DNA of 64,000 nucleotides from Humulus lupulus (GCF_963169125.1 NC_084795.1:130117701-130181700), one strand, 5' to 3'. Positions 1 through 13,285 are shown, counted from the first letter of the stretch. Numbers and translations are program-made. The notes: generated from the letters alone by a model not told the origin.

Positions 1-847
1 TAAACACCCTTAAAAACAAAAACTGGCACTAGGAGTCATGGCCCTTCCCTCAAGAGTCGTGGCTAGCCTCAAAACAGAGGCTAGCACACCCCTGCAACAC
101 ACACGGGCCACGGCGCGCGCACCAAGCACCGCGGCGCGCATGAACTCCTCAGCCACACTCGGTCGCGCGCGCACACTGGTCGTGGCGCGCCCCTCCTAGG
201 GCCGCAGCCCTCACCTCCAAACCCATAATTTTCATCTTCTTCCCTACATTTTCCTCAAGCTAACTTACCCAAAGATTACTTAACAAACCCAGATAATTAA
301 CATATACATTCCAGCTCAATATCAACATTAAAACCCCATTAAAATCTGCTCCAAAACTCAGCTAGAATACCCAAAAACAGACCAAGCTTAAACTAGCATG
401 CAATCTCAAAAACACAACTGAAATCCCAACATAATCCCCATAATTAGAGCTTACCTTTACTGAATTCAATCCCTGAAGTTGATCCTCAATCCTCAAGCTT
501 TAAGCTCCTAAGTTTTCTCAGCCCAATTCCTTGCTTAAGCTAGCTTACACCAGAATTTCCTTGAGTTGTTTCTTAGAGAATGAAAGAGAGAGAGAGAGAT
601 AGAAATGGTGAGAAGCTATCCTTAGCTGAAAGGAGAAGTATAGGTCGGTTTCCCAAAGTTTCTAAGTAATTCCTCCTTTTTGTTTTACTTAACTTAAGTC
701 TAAAGGGTTACCTCAAGGCTCGGGGTACCAAAACGTCCCCGAGGGCAAAATGGTAAATTTCCCCAATATTCCCTCCTAGACATTCTATCCTCAAATATAT
801 CTCCAAATATTTATTTTCATATCCCGATAATCCCATAACACACCTAG

Positions 848-3508
848 TGTAACGCCCCAAATTTCCTAATAAGGTTTTGGACCTTGATTAGGAGGGCCAT
901 AATTGATTTACTATGCTACTCAATGATTATATGCATGTTTATGTGAATTATATTATGATATGATGTTATATACATGCATGTGGGTCCACAACTGTTTATT
1001 AAATTGTTTTGGCAATTTGGGCCGTTTAGAGCACAATTGTGAATTTGGGTGCATTTTGTGATTTGTGAATGAGATCCCGTCATTATGGAGATATGTTCGA
1101 GCTTTTCGGCATGAGACGATCATGAAATGCAAGTGTTCGGTCTAGTCATAACGGGTTTAAGTTCGGGGCTCGGGGTGAGTCTCGGGGTGGTTTTAATGAT
1201 TAGAGCATTACCGGGAATTAAAGGGTAATGGGATATGGATTATAGCGGGAATTGGAGAGTTTTAATTATGATTAACGAAATAGGTGCGAAAGGACGGTTT
1301 TTCCCTTGGTGGCTGTTAAGGTTTTATTTTAGGCTTGAGGGCATTTAAGTCTTTTCCCCTAAAGGATTTATATAAACCATTAAGGCTGTAGAAGAGAAGC
1401 AAAAACAGAGTATCCTTCTCCTTCTCTCCCGATAGGTTTTCTCCTTCATTTCTCTTTGGATTTTCAAGCTTCCTTTGAGGAATTAAGCCAAGGAACCAAG
1501 CTTTGCCAAGCTAGGGTTATGCTCCACCATTGAAGAGGGTGTGTTGCTGAGATTGAGGTGAGTTTTTAACCATTAGAACTATAGCTTTTACTCTATTTTC
1601 TGAGTTAAGTTCCAGGTGGTTTTTGAGTTGGAAAGTTGAGTTTCAATGGGTGTCTTGGCTAGGGTTCTTTGGGTTGTGATGCTTGGGGCATGTGAGGATG
1701 GTTTTTAGGTTCATTTGGGACTGAATTTGATGTTTGGAAGCTTTTGATTTGGGTTGGAAATGGTAGAATCGAAGGAGGAAAATTTATGGGCTGAAGGTAG
1801 CGCTACAGCGCCCAGTGTAGGGCGCTACAGTGCTACCTACAGAGGAGGTTGGGCGGTTGTGGTTCTGAGTAGAGCGCTGGGGCGCTAGGAGGGCAGCGCT
1901 GTAGCGCTACCCTGTTTCTTCAGAACCCTGTTTTAAGTGTTTTTAAGGGTTTTTGGCTCGGGGTTTCAATCCTTAAGGCCCAGGATCGAATCTACTCACC
2001 ATGTGGGCATGTTTCGAGGTCCCGAGAGTGGGGTTTAGACCAAGACCCTATCATTGTTGATTTTCATTAATTGGAAATTATATTTGGTTATGACTAGGTG
2101 ACCGCTAAGGGATTAAAGGACTGATCATTCTCAAGGGTCGTTCTCGCTCGGACCAGAGGTAAGAAAACTGCACCCCATATGTGACATGCATGGTTATGAT
2201 TGATGCATGTTGGATGTTGAATGTGAACATCGATAGCATAATGTATGCTTGGCAATTTTGCCCATTTGCCTATGGTTATTATTGAGGCGTGCTGGATGAT
2301 TAAGTGTGATGCATGTGATGCACGAGAAACATGTGATTGGGGCATGCCATGAATGATGAATATGAGATTGGTCAGAGCTTGAGTCTCTGTGTTTGTGCAT
2401 GATCATAATTATGCTAGCAACTGTTTAGTAAGCATGCTGAATGCCCTATTCTTGGATAATTGGCATATGATACACATTGACAACATTGCTTACCTGTGCA
2501 TGGTACTGACTAATTAGTCAGATTTGGCAAAGGTGCTAGTATCAACTGTGAAGCTGTGACTCATTAGACAGGTTCGGCAGTGGTGGTGGGCACTGGTCAC
2601 GTTGCACTGACTCATTAGTCAAAACGGCCTTAACGTGTATCACGCAAGCCATCAAAGATTAGATCTAATCGACTATCAGCATTGAATGACTCAAAGAGCA
2701 TTAATGCCAGACCGACCTCAAGGTCAATGAACATTATAAGCGCTTGAAGGTTAGTGGCTACCCAACAGCCACTCTTCCATTTGAATTAGTGACTTGCTTG
2801 TCAGTCACTCAGTATGGTTTACCAGAACCTATTGAAGGCTAGAGGCTTACCCAACAGCCACCCTTCCATTTGAATTAGTGACTCACTTGTCGGTCACTCA
2901 GCATGGTTTATCGAAACCTCAAGTGTTGCGACACTCATCTGATTAGGATTGACTTGATAGTCCTCCAATCAGAAGGCCAGGATTTCTTATCCTGGATACC
3001 CCAGCATTTGTTGGAATTCATTTGCATGCTGAATAGAGCTATGATTGCTAGGCATGCCAGATATGATTTGATATCATGATATGACCGTTTATGAACATAT
3101 GAGTTTTCTTGCTGGGCTTTGGCTCACGGGTGCTTTGTGGTGCAAGTAAAGGCAAAAGGAAGCTGGACCATCCTTGAGTTGGAAAGCTTAGGTGATGACG
3201 TGTACATATGCAGCTGCTCGACCAATACTTGGGTGAGGTTTGAAAGTGGAACTAGGGCTGAACCCTGTTTTGCCGCTTAGAACGGCCTGTTGTAAACACT
3301 TTCTTGTAGTAAACCCTGAAGTTCTATTTTTGGGATCCCAATGTATATAGTAAACGTTCTAGTGAAACGTTACATCTTAACCGAAATTTTTAATCCCTAA
3401 ACCGCTAATCACACTTAGTTACACGTTTATGGCCAAACGACTCGATTAGCGAGTTTAGCATTGTTTTGCAATGTGCACTGTAGCGGTCCCTGGAGTTGGA
3501 GCGTTACA
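848..3508 (+). mobile_element. Solo LTR (2661 bp) of a Tekay-type Ty3/gypsy element
   Basis: It begins TGTAACGCCCC and ends GGAGCGTTACA, and is flanked by a perfect 5-bp target duplication, CCTAG (843-847 and 3509-3513). No gag or pol lies inside. These features fit a solo LTR left by LTR-LTR recombination. Text near 3118-3165 (GGCTCACGGGTGC) recurs in reverse complement in Element B's LTRs, which ties it to the same broad family but in the opposite orientation. Short reading frames inside it on the minus strand have no protein signature. Confidence 0.85.
2746..2919. repeat. Two-copy tandem duplication (~88 bp) inside the solo LTR
   Basis: Copy one (2746-2833) and copy two (2834-2919) both begin GAAGG(T/C)TAG and run through CCCAACAGCCAC and TTTGAATTAGTGAC to GAAACCT or GAACCT. 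They differ by scattered substitutions and one indel. This is a local duplication within the LTR. Confidence 0.75.
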
Positions 3509-3818
3509 CCTAGTACCCAAATTACCCCTCGACTCGCCCCGAGTCCGAATCTCAACCCTATTGTGACTTTCTGACTATCCGCTCCCCAGGGCTGTCTCGG
3601 ATCGTGCTGCACAGACATATCACATATATATCGCATTTATCACATTTATGCCCCTAATATCCAGACGGGGCCCACATGCACATTTAACTCAACTAAGCAT
3701 GCATCATTATCATATATTCACATAAATCCACATATTAGCATATTAAATCATTTATTGCCTTCCAGGCACACTAATCAAGGCCCTAAGCCCGATTAGCAAA
3801 TTCGGGTCGTTACAGCAT

Positions 3819-5219
3819 TGTAGTTGGCATGTAACACATCCCTCGTTTCATGGATGTGTTCCAACCACTTTTATTTAATTATCTTGATAACTTTTCTTAT
3901 CATATTAATTAGATAATAAATATCATTTAAAATTCAAATCCAATTTGAATTATCATAAATATATTTTCACATTATGTAAATAAATAAAACTAATTAATTA
4001 TTTTAATTATTTAAAAGCTATTTTTGAAAATGCCCATTTTATTTAAAAAAATTATCTTAAAAAATTATATTAATTAATTTATTAATTTTGAAAATTGATA
4101 TATTAATTAATTAATTTGTCTCAATTACATATTTGACCATGAAGAACAAATTTCTTCCAAATATATCATTTTTAGATTTTTCCTAATTTCAACTCTTACC
4201 TTGAATAGTGTTGACAGAGCCATCTCGGAGACCTATGGACCTATAATTTCAAGCTCCAATAAATTTAGATTATTAATTAAAACTCTCAATACAATAACCT
4301 TATTTTATTATCTCAATATTATTCCACTAAAAATATGAGACTGCACTTTTGTAATTATAGATATGTATTTATTAAGTACTTTTAAATATAAAAAGTGTCC
4401 ATCGATTTAATCACTACATACAATTCAATCATCTATTAATGATTCATAATTAAAGTAGAAATCAATTAATGTTTAACCTCTTTAATTATATCATGTTTCC
4501 TTAAGTACCATTAACTTTATTAGTGAAGGTTAATTCATAAACTGATTTATGAATTTGAGCTCAATAACCTTTCAGTTCCAAAGGCCTTAAGAGAACCATT
4601 ATTCAATTCATCTCGGAAATGTATAGATTGCATATTTATATATTATGTCCCCAAGCATTTTCATCAATGAGTTGCCAAAACAAAAGTTTTCAACCTCATC
4701 ATTTTGACAAACCATAACGAGTGAATCAAAGAACTCATATGACATAAACAGGAGTTCATAATAACTTCAGGATTAAGATCAATTTGTATATGATCATCTT
4801 ATTGATATGTTTGTTTAATTAATACTTATAAAGTAAACGATATTATTAAGTATTAATAACATACCAGGCCTCGTTCATGTATATCTACTTTACACATAGT
4901 ACCTCCACTAAGATGTCTTACTACATGAGTAATCAGGATCTAGATTACATATATTCATAATTCTAGTAAACCGTACTTGCAGTATTTAATCTAAAGATTC
5001 CATATAACTTTGTTTTATTGCGAACTGTTTAAATTCGTTCTCTACAATTTTAATTATCTCGTACCAATACAAGATTGTAGTCATAATAAAGAATTTGAGA
5101 ATTTTCTGATATTCATATAATAATAATAATAAATCAATACATGAAAAAAAATCATTTCAATTATTTCTTTTATTAAACATTGTTCAAGGCATATACTTTA
5201 AAGGACACTAAGCCCAACA
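3819..5219 (-). mobile_element. Probable solo LTR of a Copia-type element
   Basis: The minus strand would start TGTTGGGCTTAGTGTCC (5219 downward) and end CATGCCAACTACA (3819), giving TG...CA termini and a length of about 1.4 kb, a style common in plant Copia LTRs. The body is AT-rich and has no reading frame of note. No matching 5-bp target duplication was found (AGCAT on the left, ACTCT on the right), so the boundaries or the identity may be wrong. The left neighbour ends five bases away, which may have removed the duplication. Confidence 0.4.
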
Positions 5220-6192
5220 ACTCTTACTTTTTATGCCATTTTTCTCATTATAATTAAACCTAATGTTTACATAGGTGCCAGATTTTTGCTTTCCCTTCTT
5301 TATTTTTTCTTGATGTTTTTGGGCATAATGTAGATTTGTACAACTCACCTTTCCTTTTTTAATAAGGCTTTTACATTTTTTTGTTGATGTTGCTTATTTA
5401 ACTAATAACCATGTTATTTTTCACGGACAAGCCAATCCATCATTTATAAGAATTGAAATTTTGATTGCTAAATATATTAAGGTTATTTGAGTAGAAATTA
5501 GATACATAGCCACTTTTAGGTAATTCCTTACATTTTTACCCACAATTGTTAAGTCTATAATACCTACTATTTTAATCAATTTTCCTATTATACACCTCTA
5601 GTTCTGCCCTCCTTTATCTATGTACACTGTGTTTTGCCCTCATAATCCCATGCTTTTAAAGCTTATGTGAAGGTCATCCATTCGTATTATAAATCCCATG
5701 TTTTTAAAGTTTCTTGGAATATAGGAAAAGGACGAAGAAGGCGTAGTCAAGGCAGTTGAGAATTGTTAGATTTATCTATGTACAAGGACAGTTGGAATAT
5801 ATCTTATATACATGTATAAATAGAGATGAGGGGAAGGCTTGTGATTTTTTTTTTTAAAACTAGGTTTCGAGAAGATGAATGGATTTGAGGACCAAGATGA
5901 ACATTATCTTTATTTTTTATTGTTTTATATATGTTTAATAATTAATTAATTATTTATTAAAAATTTTAAATATTTAAAATCATTATTTTTAGATTTAAAT
6001 ATTTAATAAATAAAATTTTAAAATAAATAATTTGGACCAATCAGAGATTGCCATGTAGGTGTTAACTTGACATTTAACGGCCAGGTAGCTTCGAGTGCCA
6101 AGAAAGCATGACGGAATGTATTTTAACCGCACAAAAAAAATTAGGTAATTAAGTGTTACAAAGTGTAAAACTTAGGTATTTTCCCCACAAAT
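5220..6192. other. AT-rich intergenic DNA, no gene seen
   Basis: The region has stop codons in all frames and long A/T runs, and no recognisable terminal repeats. Similar phrases near 5517-5535 and 6140-6160 (TAGGTAATT) hint at an old repeat, but not enough to name one. Confidence 0.6.
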
Positions 6193-8142
6193 ATCCCTTT
6201 AAATTTTAAAGACTAGAGGTTTAGATTTTTAAAAATCGTGGTTTAGATTTGAAAGGATCATGACTTATTTTTTATATAGTCATGATTTAGATTTTAAGCC
6301 TAGTGGTTTAACTTTTAAGTCTTGTGGTTTAAATTTTAAAAGTCGTAGTTTAAATTTTAAGTCTTGTGGTTTAAATTTTAAAGAGTTGTGCTTTAAATTT
6401 TAAGCCTCAAAAGAGTCGTGCTTTAAATTTTAAATATTGTCAGTTAAATTTTAAAGAGACGTGATTTAAATTTTAAAGAGTCGTGGTTTAAATTTGTAAA
6501 TCTTGTGGTTTAAATTTTAAAAAGTCATGGTTTAGATTTTAAATGATAACGGTTTATATGTTATATGGTCGTAGTATAGTTTAGATTTTAAGCCTAGTAG
6601 TTTCACTTTTAAACCTTGTGGTTTAAATTTTAAAAAGTCGTAGTTTAAATTCAAAGCATCAGGATTTGAATTTTAATCCTTGTAGTTTAAATTTTAAAGA
6701 GTCATGGTTTAAATTTTAAGCCTTGTAGTTTAAATTTTAAAGAGACGTTGTTTAAATTTTAAGCCTTGTGGTTTAAATTTTAAAGACTAATAGTTTAAAT
6801 TTTAAAGAGTTGTGATTTATATTTTAAAGGGTCATAGTTTATATTTTATATGATCGTGATTTAGATTTTAAGCCTAGTGGTTTAGCTTTTAAGTCTTGTG
6901 GTTTAAATTTTAAAGAGTCGTGATTTAAATTTTAATTCTTGTGGTTTGAATTTTAAAGACTAATAGTTTAAATTTTAAAGAGCTGCGGTTTAGATTTTAA
7001 AGGACCATGGTTTATATTTTATATGATTGTGTTTTAGATTTTAAGCCTCGTGGTTTAGATTTTAAGCCTTGTAGTTTAAATTTTAAAGAGATGTGATTTA
7101 AATTTGAAGTCTTATGGTTTAAATTTTAAGCCTTGTGGTTTAAATTTTAAATCTTGTAGTTTAGATTTTAAATATTCGTGATTTAGATTTTAAAGGATCA
7201 TATTTTATATTTTATATGGTTGCGGTTTAGATTTTAAGCCTAGTGGTTTAAATTTTAAGTCTTGTGGTTTAAATTTTAAAAAGTTGTGATTTAAATTTAA
7301 CCCTTGTTATTTAAATTTTAAGCCTTGTGGATTAAATTTTAAGCCTTGTAGTTTAAATTTTAAAGAGTCATGGTTTAAATTTTAAAAATTAGTGGTTTAA
7401 ATTTTAAAGAGTCGTGGTTTAGATTTTAAAAAATCATGATTTATATTTTATATGATTATGTTTTAGATTTTAAGCCAAATAGTTTAACTTTCAAGCCTTG
7501 TGGTTTAAACTTTAAGCTTTGTGGTTTAATTTTAAAGAGTCGTGATTTAAATTTTAAGCCTTGTGGTTTAAATTTTAAAGAGTCGTAGTTTAAATTTTAA
7601 GCATTATAGTTTAAATTTTAAGTTTTGTGATTTAAATTTTAAAGACTAGTGGTTTAAATTTTAAGTTTTATGGTTTAAATTTTAAAGACTAGTGGTTTAA
7701 ATTTTAAAGAGTCGTGGTTTATATTTTAAAGGATCATGATTTATATTTTACATGGTCGTAGTTTAGATTTTAATCTTAGTGGTTTAACTTTTAAGCCTTG
7801 TGGTTTAAATTTTAAAAGTCGTTGTTTAAATTTTAAGCATTGTGGTTTAAATTTTAAATGGTCGTAGTTTAAATCTTAAGTCTTATGATTTAAATTTTAA
7901 AGAGTCATGATTTAAATTTTAGGCCTTACTGTTTAAATTTTAAGTCTTGTGGTTTACATTTTGAAGAGTTGTGGTTTAGATTTTAAGCCTTGATGTTAAA
8001 CTTTTAAAGGGTTGCGGTTTAGATTTATGTCTTGATATTTATATTTTAAAGGATTGTGATTTACATTTTAAGTTTTGTGCTTTAAATTTTAATGAGTTGT
8101 GGTTTAGACTTTAAGCCTTGATGTTTACATTATAAGGAATAA
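6193..8142. repeat. AT-rich tandem array, ~21-22 bp unit with higher-order structure
   Basis: About 1.95 kb is built from variants of a unit centred on GTGGTTTAAATTTTAA, with alternating linkers such as AGCCTTGTG, AGAGTCGTG and AGTCTTGTG. Every unit carries the self-complementary core TTTAAA. A distinct composite block (AAAGGATCATG, then TTTATATTTTATATGGTCG, then TTTTAAGCCTAGTGG) recurs near 6250, 6541, 6826, 7003, 7190, 7425 and 7723, so the array is layered rather than simple. It has no reading frame. Units vary by substitutions and small indels, pointing to an old array or a low homogenisation rate. Function unknown. Confidence 0.9.
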
Positions 8143-10291
8143 TTTTTAATAGATTACATACAATCCTATAAATATAGTTGTTACACATATATATGACACA
8201 CTACAATTAGAATGCATTTCTAATTTAACTATAATATGACACATATAATACACACTACAACAACACTTAGAATCATTTACTCAAATAAGGGTAATTTGGA
8301 AAGTCTCATGATAATAATGAGTAAAGTTTAACTAAATATATTTAGTGTCTAATTTTAGTTAACTACTCTTAAAAGTTGGTAGTTCTCAACTTTTCTCGTT
8401 ATTTGACATTAGAATACTAAGCCTCAACAGTAACTATTTGAAGCATGAAGCGATGAGGTTGTAAGAGAAATGAAGCAGCAACATCATTGGATGTAGAAGA
8501 AGTTGAGGCCGAGAAGACGGTTCATGGAAATTGAGGCTGATTTTAATATTTTTTTAATTTTGAATTGAGGTCGGGGAGGCTTGTCGTGTTTTGCGGTTTA
8601 TGTTGTGTCTTGTTTGACTAGTTTTGTGCCATGTTGTGTGGTTTGTTTTGTGGCTATTGAGGCTAGTTTTGTGGCATAGGGGCTTGTCTTTTGCCTTTGA
8701 GGCTAGTTTATGTTAAGCTATGTTGCTTGTTTGTGTTTCTTTTAAGGCTATAGTGTTATGCCATCGTCCTCCTTGTCGGTTAAGCTAATTTTTGTACATT
8801 ATCAGACTCATGAGGACACCTTCATACTCAAGGACTTCAAAGATAAGTCTTTGTTTATTATAACAATATTAAGTTTCTTTTTGTCTAAGATTTTTCTTCC
8901 ATTAATATATATATTGCTACTTTAAAATTAAAAATATTTTCTTTTAACCTTATTTTACAAAAATACTTATCTCTGTTGATTTGTGGTCCAGGTATATTAT
9001 TGGCCTAATGACATAATAAATCTAACTGTGACACCTTCATTTTGAGTGACTTCACAAATAAATTCTAGCTTTTTCAATATATAAATTATTTCAGATAATA
9101 TTTCTGCCAATATAAAAAGTTTCATATCATTAATATTCTTATTATTATTATTTAAGATTTGATACTAATCCACTTTTAATTATTATTTATTTTGTAGGTA
9201 TTCTTTTTTGGGACGACATTGAGTTTAAACTATAAGGGTTTTCTTCCGATATAAAAGTTTTATCGTCTAATTTTTTCGGACATCTCTTTCTCATGTTAGT
9301 CGTAATTTTAATGTTGCAGTTCATAAATTGGCTAAGCATGATTTTAGAAGAGACGATGAGCTTTCTTGAATAGAAGAAATCTCTCCTCCTACCTATACTC
9401 ATTTGTATTTTTAATCTAATAAAGTAGATTCTTAAAATAAAAATAAATAAATAATTGGTGAAAAAAAGAAAAGTAAACTAACGGACAACAAAAAATAGAC
9501 AAGAAGAAAAATAAAAATAAAAAGAAAAAAAGAAAAATGTGCTCCAATCAGGATCATCAAAATCAACTGATTTTATACAATTTATTTAATGCCACATCAA
9601 GTAAATATAATATAAAAAGGGATTGAACTGAAATTATGTTGAAAGATCATAACAATTTCTAAAAAAGACACTTATCGGCTCTTAGTATATAACTAGTGGC
9701 AGAGGGATGTGCTACCATTCTTTTTAAATCATTTACTTTTTTCAAATTTGAAACAATAATTATAAATAAATAAGATCCTATCTAAATTAATCTGAAACAA
9801 AAATAAATCAACTTATATACAGAATTCACTACTTTGGTATAACAAAACAAGTTAAATTTATTTAATAAAAATTTGTCTTATATTTAGAATATATTTATAA
9901 ATTTTTATTAATGATATTATTAATTAAAAAATAAAATAAAATAAATTAACTAATATCTGAATAAAACAAAGATATATATATATGGGGTTTCTTTAGTCTC
10001 TTAGTTAGATTTGAAGGACTTAATCCTTCATGCATTTTTGAGTCATTGGATACAGGATGAATGATTGGAATGTGACTTTTGGATTAAACTGTGTTAAAAT
10101 ACATATATACCATTTGATACCCTTTGAGTTGAGAAAGGAACCAACTACCGTTTTCTAAAAAAATATATTATTTTTTTTTAACTAATTCCAAACACCCAAA
10201 TAGGCTCCAAAAATATATACCCTAATTTGAAAGTGATCTTATTAGAAGAACTGGTTCAAGAAAAATTCATGGAGTTTTCGACTGAAATACC
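8143..10291. other. AT-rich intergenic DNA upstream of the PPR pseudogene
   Basis: No supported gene. There are poly-A-rich stretches (about 9420-9540) and a short TA repeat near 9970. A minus-strand frame at 9187-9402 codes 71 residues with no recognisable motif and is not called. Promoter elements of the former PPR gene may lie in the last few hundred bases, but none is clear. Confidence 0.6.
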
Positions 10292-11922
10292 ATGGTGGGA
10301 CTAAGACTGGGATTGGGAACCCCAAAAACAAAAGGGTATTTTGTTCTCATTCTACTCAGAGCTACTACTTCTTTCAACAATAGCAGCAATGTCAACAGAG
10401 TGATACTGAATCACTGCACTACTCTCAAACAACTCCATCAACTTCACGCTCACTCCATCATCACCGGCCTCCTCTCTTCCTCTCATGCCCACTTATTGCT
10501 CACCACTTTCCTCTTCTCTGCAACTTCACTTTCTCACAACAATAACAATGGCGGATTGAGCTACGCCTCTCTCTCTCTTCAACCTCATTCAAAACCCATC
10601 TACATTTTCCTTCAACAACATCATCAATGCCCACTCTTTTTTCACCTCACTGCTACAGTCTCTCCTCCTCTTCTCCCGCATGCACTGCCTCTCCCTCCCT
10701 CCTGACTTTCACACCTTCCTCTTCATCCTCAATGTCTGCGCTTAGCTGGGCCCCAGAAATACCGACGCCATTTCCATCGCCCGAGCTCTTCACTCCCAAT
10801 TCCTCAAGTTTGCCTTCAACGTAGATTCTTTTGTCTCCAACACCCTCATCCGCGTCTACCCCGTCAGTCGCTGCCTCTCTGATGCGTATCAGGTATTCGA
10901 TGAGAACCCTCAACACAGGGATGTTGTCTCTTACAACACTCTAATCGATGTGTTTATCAAAGCAGGTGAAATTTCGGGTGCCCGTAAATTGTTCGACAAA
11001 ATGCACCTGAGAGACTCTATCTTTTGGAGTACCATATTAGCCGGTTATGCGTAGAATAATCAGTGTGAGGAGAAAATTTGACTCTTTTATCAAATTCTTG
11101 AATTGCAAATTCATCCAGATAACATTGCCTTGGTCTCAGTTCTCTCTGTGTGTGCTCAGTTGGGGGATTTAGAACGAGGATATACTATACACGATAACAT
11201 TAGCACAAATGGGATTCGTCTAGACTCCTTCTTGACTACATGATTGGTCGAGTTGTATGCCTATTATGGCTGCATTAAGATTGCAAAAAAGATATTTGAC
11301 TCGAGTTTGGACAAGAACTTGTGTACATGGAATGCAATGCTCGTTGTGTTTTCCATGCACAGTCTTGGCAAGCAATCACTAAATTATTTCTTTAGAATGA
11401 TAGAAGCCAGAGTTAAGCCAGATGGGGTTAGCTTTCTAAGAGTGTTGGTGGGTTGCAGCCATGCAGTTCTAGTAGAAGAAACCAGAAAGCTCTTCAATGA
11501 GATGGAATCTATGTACATTGTTTGTCGATAGCAAAAACATTATGGGTGCATGGCTAATCTGCTGGGGAGGGTTGGTCTGTTAGAAGAAGCAATGGAGATG
11601 ATCAGGAAGATTCCAATGGGAGTGATGTGTTTGTGTGGGGTGGGCTGCTATCAGGTTGCAGGCTTCATGGGAATGTTGGTGTTGCTAAGAAAGCAGCAGA
11701 GCGTGTGATGCAGCTAAAACCGAACGACGGCATGTGTATTCAATCATGGCAAGCTTGTATGCGAATGCGAAGCAGTGGGAGGATGTGGTGAAGATGAGGA
11801 GGTGGAGGGTGTCGAAGAAGATGAAGAAGAGTGTTGGTTGTAGTTTGATTCGATTGGAAGGAGTGACTCATGAGTTTGTTACTGGGGACACACTGCATCC
11901 CCAAACTGATGAGATATATTGA
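10292..11922 (+). pseudogene. Pentatricopeptide-repeat (PPR) protein pseudogene
   Basis: PPR proteins bind organellar RNA for editing, splicing or stability. Read across frames, the locus spells a typical intronless PPR protein. Near the N-terminus there is a segment like LKQLHQLHAHSIITGL (about 10420-10465). Repeats with VVSYNTLIDVFIKAGEISGA (from about 10922) and ARKLFDKM follow, then WNAMLVVFSMH (about 11330) and VKPDGVSFLRVLVGCSHA (about 11413). It ends with an E-type tail including LKPNDG and SVGCSLIRLEGVTHEF. It is broken by at least two frameshifts (about 10620 and about 11600-11740) and by several stops, for example in the stretches at about 10743, 11053, 11080, 11241 and 11529. The ATG at 10292 opens the readable frame. 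No DYW domain is seen. It is a dead copy of an E-subgroup PPR gene; the specific parent gene was not identified. Confidence 0.88.
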
Positions 11923-12659
11923 ATTTTGAATATTACATGTAAATATACCATTTCAAACATTCTACCTAAATATGTCCTATCATTATTTTTTCATATGTTG
12001 GTTTACCTCAGACAAAGACATAAGAAGCAAAGAATCTGTCACTTTGCGATTGATAATAACTTGGTCTCACATATGAATGATCTTCAACTTGTCGAGCTTT
12101 TAAGTAACAAATAAAAAATCTCACTCTCACTCACACCTACTCTAGTTCTCAAAGAAAAATTAAAATAGAAAAATGAAAAATATAAAAAATTAATTAGAAA
12201 GGTATTTTTAATATTTTTTTTCTCTATTAGAATGTGCTTATTTATATAATGAAACTTAATAAAAAATTCATACAAAAACAAGTCAAATGGTATCCTGTTT
12301 TGTTACGTTCATCTATAATAATGTTTTGTATATTCTATAATAAATCACTTAGTAACAACAAAGCTATTACGTACGCAATTTCGAAAATAAATCAATATTT
12401 AAACGAAATTTACTATATTACCCTCTTATGTACACTATTGTGCACATTCATTTATAGTATTGTCCTTACATTTCACTGCCACCTAAACAAATCCTTCTCA
12501 CCCGGTTCACGTTACGGGTTACAAAAGGTCAAAATTATACATATATACATTGTTTACAATTATCATATTTTGACACTTGGAATAATAATGGGACCTACAT
12601 GGTGGACTTAGCCCTCTGAAGGATTGTAGAAATTGCCTATATATATATATATATATGAG
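11923..12659. other. Intergenic DNA with a TA microsatellite
   Basis: AT-rich sequence follows the PPR pseudogene, with no supported gene. A (TA)n run occupies about 12637-12656, directly next to the hAT-type MITE. Frames at 11926-12114 and 12234-12611 have no recognisable protein features. Confidence 0.6.
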
Positions 12660-12953
12660 CAGTGGCGGACCCTGAAATTTTATTCACTGGGCTAAAAAAT
12701 AAAAATAAAAATATTTAGACGGTGCATAAATATCAAAATATACATAAAAGTAGTAAATTGTAAAATTTAGAAGACATAAATGTCAAATTTTACATAAAAA
12801 GTACTAAATTATAAAGTTTAGAGGGTATAAATGTCAAAATTTACATAAAATGACTCAATTGTAAAGATGATATTAAATGATTTTTTTTTAAGAAAAAACA
12901 AATTTAGTGTGGGCATCAGTCCACCCTAGGCTCTATGTATGGGTCTGCCAATG
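12660..12953. mobile_element. hAT-type MITE (294 bp)
   Basis: The left end CAGTGGCGGACCC and the reverse complement of the right end, CATTGGCAGACCC, agree at 11 of 13 positions. The flanks carry an 8-bp near-duplicate, TATATGAG (12652-12659) and TATATTAG (12954-12961), matching at 7 of 8. An 8-bp duplication and a CAGNG-like terminus are hallmarks of hAT elements. There is no coding capacity. The interior holds three diverged copies of a phrase like AATGTCAAAATTTACATAAAA. Confidence 0.75.
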
Positions 12954-13285
12954 TATATTAGAATATACTCATTTGATACTTATGTTCTCAATATTGGTTT
13001 ATCAGATACTTTGTAATTTAAAAAAGTGGATAAAATATATTCTTAGCTCAAATTTAGTTAACAAATTTTATCAATATGACCAAACTGAACTCAATTATAT
13101 GCAAAAAGTAATTAAAACTAATTTGAAAAAATTAACCTACTACATGTCATATTTTTATTTGTCTCTAACTAATAAAAAAAATTAACATTGTTTTTAAATT
13201 ACAAAATTAATTAAAAATACATTTTAAAATTACAAAAATGATAAAAAATTATATTTAAATAAATTATCTATTTTTTAAAGAGTAT
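12954..13285. other. AT-rich intergenic DNA before Element A
   Basis: About 330 bp of AT-rich sequence without a supported gene. The last five bases, AGTAT, form the left copy of Element A's target duplication. Confidence 0.6.

Larger units (their letters stand above)
1..3814 (-). mobile_element. Partial Tekay-type LTR, cut by the window edge and split by a solo LTR
   Basis: The two outer pieces (1-847 and 3509-3814) read as one LTR once the insertion at 848-3508 is removed. The right end GGGTCGTTACA is the terminus shared by the other minus-strand LTRs of this family at 16907, 24903 and 26606. The stretch around 715-775 (GGCTCGGGGTACC, then GTCCCCGAGGGCAAAATGG) matches 24421-24465 in another copy. 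The left end lies outside the window, so whether this is a solo LTR or part of a full element cannot be told. No coding sequence is present. Confidence 0.75.

Noticed and set aside
3819..5219. Firm call of a Copia solo LTR
   Set aside because: Termini look right, but no target duplication was found, so it is kept only as a low-confidence feature.
6193..8142. CRISPR-like look: short similar repeats at fairly regular spacing
   Set aside because: There are no constant repeats with unique spacers; the units themselves vary and abut. The context is plant intergenic DNA with no cas genes.
9187..9402. 71-residue minus-strand frame
   Set aside because: No motif, low-complexity composition and no supporting context.
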